Origin: Firmicutes bacterium UBA3738
GTDB lineage: Bacteria; Bacillota; Clostridia; Peptostreptococcales; Anaerovoracaceae
Length of the DNA stretch: 17,422 nucleotides
Reading direction: 5' to 3'
NCBI GenBank assembly: GCA_002372505.1
Contig: DFGY01000051.1
Span: forward strand, 1 to 17,422
In this document: piece after piece, positions 14,038-17,422 of the stretch
How the letters are laid out: each line of letters starts with the position of its first letter
Numbering within the stretch: position 1 is the stretch's first letter
Made by a program: the position numbers and the translations under genes
Notes under the pieces: model-generated
What the model was told of the DNA's origin: nothing
Seen by the model: only the letters and a program-made list of their open reading frames with translations
Databases searched by the model: none

Positions 14038-16680
14038 TTATTTATCTGCCTGTGTGTTCAGTTGTTCTTTTACTACTGCCTGGGCGGCTGCCAGTCTTGC
14101 GATTGGCACTCTGAATGGTGAGCAGGATACATAATCCAGGCCGGTGCGGTAGCAGAATTCGATGGATGCGGGATCGCCGCCGTGCTCTCCGCAGATACCC
14201 AGCTTAAGGTTGCTCTTAGTCTTGCGGCCCTTCTGGGCAGCCATTTCAACCAGTTGACCGACGCCTGTCTGATCCAGAGTCTGGAATGGATCCTGTTCAA
14301 AGATTCCCAGGTCTTCATATTCTCTGATGATGTTACCTGTGTCGTCACGGGAGAATCCCAGAGTCATCTGAGTCAGGTCGTTGGTTCCGAAGGAGAAGAA
14401 GTCAGCTTCCTGGGCAACTTCGTCTGCTGTGAGAGCTGCTCTCGGAATTTCTATCATTGTTCCAACGATGTAGTTAACGCTTTCACCTTCACGCTCGAAG
14501 ACCTTTTCAATAGTCTCAACTACGCGTTTCTTAACGAAGGCCAGTTCCTTTACGTTTCCTACCAGAGGAATCATGATTTCCGGAGTAACCTCCAGGCCCT
14601 TTTCCTTCTTAAGCTCGATGGCGGCCAGTATGATTGCCTCACCCTGCATCTCAGCGATTTCAGGATAAGTAATAGTCAGACGGCAACCTCTGTGACCCAG
14701 CATGGGGTTAAATTCCTTAAGGTCGTTAACTCTGTTCTTAAGCTTATCAAAGTCCAGTCCGAACTCATCAGCCAGCACCTTTATTTCCTCATCTGTATGA
14801 GGAACGAATTCGTGAAGTGGCGGGTCGATGGTTCTGATTGTAACCGGACGGTCTTCCATAACCTCGAAGATTCCCTTGAAGTCTTCCTTCTGGTAAGGCA
14901 GGAGCAGCTTCAGAGCTTCTCTTCTCTCGGACTCTTCGTCAGCGAGAATCATTCTTCTCATAGCCTTGATTCTGTCTTCGCCGAAGAACATGTGCTCAGT
15001 ACGGCAAAGTCCTATGCCCTCTGCACCGAACTTAACGGCCTGAGCGGAGTCAGTCGGGTTGTCGGCATTTGTTCTGACTTTCAAAGTTCTCACTTCGTCT
15101 GCCCATTCCATAATCTGAGCAAAGTCGTTGGAAAGGTCCGGCTCAACCATTTCAAGCTCGCCTACGTATACATTGCCGGCGGAACCGTCGATTGAAATGA
15201 AGTCGCCTTCCTTCAGTGTCATGTCGCCAACTGTCATTGTCTTAGTTTCTTCGTTGGGGCTGATTGCTGAGCATCCTGCTACGCAGCACTTACCCATTCC
15301 TCTGGCTACTACTGCAGCGTGGGAAGTCATACCGCCGCGCTCTGTGAGAATACCTTCGGCGGCAACCATGCCTGCCAGGTCCTCAGGTGAAGTCTCTGCT
15401 CTGACCAGAATTACCTTCTTGCCTTCGGCAGCTGCAGCAGCAGCATCGTCAGCAGTAAAGTAAATGTGTCCTGCAGCGGCTCCCGGGCTGGCGGGAAGTC
15501 CCTTTGCAACTGCTTCGTTGTTCTTCAGAGCCTCGTCTGAGAAGTTGGGGTGCAGCAGCATGTCTATCTGATCCGGTTCAACTCTCGTAAGAGCGATTTC
15601 CTTTGTAATGAGTCCCTCTTCAACCATGTCGCAGGCAACCTTTACAGCAGCCTGAGCCGTTCTCTTACCGTCACGGGTCTGAAGCATGTACAGCTTGCCG
15701 CGCTCAACGGTAAACTCCATGTCCTGCATGTTCTTGTAGTGAGTCTCAAGGAGCTCGGCAATCTTAAGGAACTGCTCGTAAACTTCCGGGAATGTGTTGG
15801 CCATCTCTTCCATTGGCTGAGGAGTTCTGATGCCAGCAACAACGTCTTCCCCCTGGGCGTTTACAAGGAATTCACCGAATACCTTCTTCTCGCCTGTTGA
15901 AGGGCTACGTGTAAAGGCAACGCCTGTGCAGGAATCGTCGCCCATGTTACCAAAGGCCATTTCCTGTACGTTTACGGCTGTACCCAGAGAAGAATCAATG
16001 TTGTTCAGTTCTCTGTAAAGTACGGCTCTCGGAGTGTTCCATGAGCGGAATACAGCGAGAACTGCCTCCATGAGCTGATCTCTCGGGTCTTCAGGGAAGC
16101 CCTTGCCCATTTCAGCAACTACAAGCTTCTTGTAGTCTTCAATTATTTCTTTAAGGTCATCTGCCGTCAGATCAACGTCCTGGCTGACGCCCTTTTCTTC
16201 TTTCTTTCCATCGAAAATAACGTCGAACTTTTTCTTTTCGATTTCGAGAACGATGTCTGAGTACATCTGGATGAATCTTCTGTAGCTGTCATATGCAAAT
16301 CTTTCGTTGCCTGTAAGCTTTGCTATGCCCTTTACGGAGTCATCGTTAAGTCCAAGATTGAGAATAGTGTCCATCATTCCCGGCATGGAGAATGGAGCAC
16401 CTGAACGGACGGATACCAGTAGCGGATTGTCAGGATCGCCGAACTTCTTGCCGCTTACGGATTCCAGCTCAGCCAGCTTGTCCATAATTTCAGCAACCAG
16501 GTCATCTGATACGGTCATTCCGTCTTCGTAGTATTTGTTGCAGGCCTGGCACGTTACGGTGAAACCGAAAGGCACCGGCAGACCTATTTTAGTCATCTCA
16601 GCAAGGTTTGCGCCTTTGCCTCCAAGGACGTAGCGCATGTCTTTGTTGCCCTCGTTAAACGAGTAAACAAATTTCTCCAT
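14038..16680 (-). CDS. ppdK: Pyruvate, phosphate dikinase
   Basis: An 880-residue cytoplasmic enzyme interconverting pyruvate, ATP and phosphate with PEP, AMP and pyrophosphate. In anaerobes it often runs glycolytically or anaplerotically. The start follows AGGAGG by eight bases. The N-terminal ATP-grasp part opens FNEGNKDMRYVLGGKGANLA. The phosphohistidine domain has GGMTSHAAVVARGMGKCCVAG-type sequence with catalytic H454, equivalent to H455 of the Clostridium symbiosum enzyme. The C-terminal PEP/pyruvate TIM barrel shows GLCRTEHMFF, MIEIPRAALTADEVA, FFSFGTNDLTQMTLG and the catalytic Cys in LGICGEHGG. Length is typical. It lies 12 bases after the glycyl-tRNA synthetase stop. The stop codon almost touches the palindromic element at 14035. 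No PPDK regulatory kinase gene is visible. Confidence 0.97.
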   Translation of the reverse strand: MEKFVYSFNEGNKDMRYVLGGKGANLAEMTKIGLPVPFGFTVTCQACNKYYEDGMTVSDDLVAEIMDKLAELESVSGKKFGDPDNPLLVSVRSGAPFSMPGMMDTILNLGLNDDSVKGIAKLTGNERFAYDSYRRFIQMYSDIVLEIEKKKFDVIFDGKKEEKGVSQDVDLTADDLKEIIEDYKKLVVAEMGKGFPEDPRDQLMEAVLAVFRSWNTPRAVLYRELNNIDSSLGTAVNVQEMAFGNMGDDSCTGVAFTRSPSTGEKKVFGEFLVNAQGEDVVAGIRTPQPMEEMANTFPEVYEQFLKIAELLETHYKNMQDMEFTVERGKLYMLQTRDGKRTAQAAVKVACDMVEEGLITKEIALTRVEPDQIDMLLHPNFSDEALKNNEAVAKGLPASPGAAAGHIYFTADDAAAAAAEGKKVILVRAETSPEDLAGMVAAEGILTERGGMTSHAAVVARGMGKCCVAGCSAISPNEETKTMTVGDMTLKEGDFISIDGSAGNVYVGELEMVEPDLSNDFAQIMEWADEVRTLKVRTNADNPTDSAQAVKFGAEGIGLCRTEHMFFGEDRIKAMRRMILADEESERREALKLLLPYQKEDFKGIFEVMEDRPVTIRTIDPPLHEFVPHTDEEIKVLADEFGLDFDKLKNRVNDLKEFNPMLGHRGCRLTITYPEIAEMQGEAIILAAIELKKEKGLEVTPEIMIPLVGNVKELAFVKKRVVETIEKVFEREGESVNYIVGTMIEIPRAALTADEVAQEADFFSFGTNDLTQMTLGFSRDDTGNIIREYEDLGIFEQDPFQTLDQTGVGQLVEMAAQKGRKTKSNLKLGICGEHGGDPASIEFCYRTGLDYVSCSPFRVPIARLAAAQAVVKEQLNTQADK

Positions 16681-16692
16681 AATTGTTACCTC

Positions 16693-17422
16693 CTAAAATT
16701 CCATTCTATCCTCAATATACTTCCTAACGTCTTCAATTGGCAGACGGATCTGCTCCATAGTGTCACGGTCACGAATCGTAACCTGGCCGTCCTCCGCAGT
16801 GTCAAAGTCAACACAAATGCAGAATGGCGTACCTATCTCATCCTGACGACGATAGCGCTTGCCAATGGAGCCGCTAACGTCGAAATCAACATTGAAATAC
16901 TTGCTGAGCTGGTCATACACTTCCTCAGCCTGATCTGCAAGCTTATTTGAAAGAGGCAGTACTGCAGCCTTAAAGGGCGCCAGTGCCGGGTGGAATCTGA
17001 GAACAACTCTCACATCTTCCTTGCCCTTGCTGTCTGTAAGAATATCCTCGTCGTATGCTTCGATGAGGAATGCCAGAGTCACACGGTCAGCTCCCAGCGA
17101 TGGCTCGATGCAGTACGGAATGTATTCTTCCTTATCTTTACCTTCACCTTCGACGAAGGTCATCTTTTCACCTGAATGTTCACGATGCTGAGTAAGGTCA
17201 AAGTCCGTACGGTCGGCAATGCCCCAAAGCTCGCCCCAGCCAAAGGGGAACAGATACTCAATATCCGTAGTGGCCGCACTGTAGTGGGAAAGCTCTTCCT
17301 GCTCGTGATCTCTAAGGCGGTAATGCTCTTCCTTCATTCCCAGGGACTTAAGGAAGTTCTCGCAGTAATCCTTCCAGAAATTAAACCATTCAAGATCCGT
17401 ACCCGGCTTGCAGAAGAATTCA
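16693..17422 (-). CDS. glyS: Glycyl-tRNA synthetase, alpha2 (GlyQS) type, C-terminal part
   Basis: The 5' part lies outside the window; the frame is open to the edge and reads EFFCKPGTDLEWFNFWKDYC before the internal Met at 17337, so that Met is not the start. About 243 residues are visible. They include the class II catalytic stretch DIEYLFPFGWGELWGIADRT, the motif 3 region CIEPSLGADRVTLAFL, and the anticodon-binding domain with VLPLSN and GKRYRRQDEIGTPFCICVDF. This is the homodimeric single-subunit enzyme that charges tRNA-Gly. The stop TAG is embedded in the ribosome binding site (TTTAGGAGG) of the PPDK gene, so the two are coupled in one operon. Confidence 0.96.
   Translation of the reverse strand, partial: EFFCKPGTDLEWFNFWKDYCENFLKSLGMKEEHYRLRDHEQEELSHYSAATTDIEYLFPFGWGELWGIADRTDFDLTQHREHSGEKMTFVEGEGKDKEEYIPYCIEPSLGADRVTLAFLIEAYDEDILTDSKGKEDVRVVLRFHPALAPFKAAVLPLSNKLADQAEEVYDQLSKYFNVDFDVSGSIGKRYRRQDEIGTPFCICVDFDTAEDGQVTIRDRDTMEQIRLPIEDVRKYIEDRMEF

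Overview
The window looks like chromosome from an anaerobic, low-to-moderate GC member of the Clostridia. The reasons are a single-chain pyruvate:ferredoxin oxidoreductase, a clostridial-type pyruvate phosphate dikinase downstream of a GlyQS-type glycyl-tRNA synthetase, AGGAGG-type ribosome binding sites and sigma-A-like promoters with 17-bp spacers. Genus cannot be fixed from sequence reading alone; Family XIII/Anaerovoracaceae-like or Lachnospiraceae-like organisms would fit (inference).

Left part (1-4124). On the minus strand lie, in transcription order, a large secreted transglutaminase-like surface protein (3845-1407), an apparently autonomous ~200-nt structured RNA with its own promoter and terminator (about 1339-1137), a TadZ/CpaE/MinD-like protein with a degenerate P-loop (1084-161), and the start of a CPA2 (KefB-like) cation:proton antiporter (164-1). 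The last two overlap by ATGA. The structured RNA is the best candidate in the window for something not explained by protein coding.

Middle core (4125-9817). Pyruvate:ferredoxin oxidoreductase (minus) is divergent from a LysR-type regulator (plus). The regulator is followed by an orphan ZnuA-like metal-binding lipoprotein with its own promoter.

Decay island (about 9930-14036). This is a mosaic of broken genes: a LysR lacking its DNA-binding domain, two 97%-identical copies of the last 45 codons of a methionine gamma-lyase/O-acetylhomoserine sulfhydrylase-like gene, a truncated C39 bacteriocin-peptidase domain, an AT-rich membrane-anchored S41-like protease, a remnant of a small hydrophobic/basic peptide, and a deleted, frameshifted ABC exporter. 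Two large palindromic (MITE-like) elements sit directly behind the two lyase fragments.

Right end (14038-17422). Pyruvate phosphate dikinase and glycyl-tRNA synthetase (partial) form a tight minus-strand operon. PFOR and PPDK together suggest pyruvate/PEP-centred fermentative metabolism.

A 15-base core, GGGACAGGCTTTTTG, occurs five times, each time just behind a coding region (PFOR, LysR, ZnuA, lyase remnant, PPDK) and each time in the same orientation relative to that gene. It links the otherwise unrelated parts of the window.
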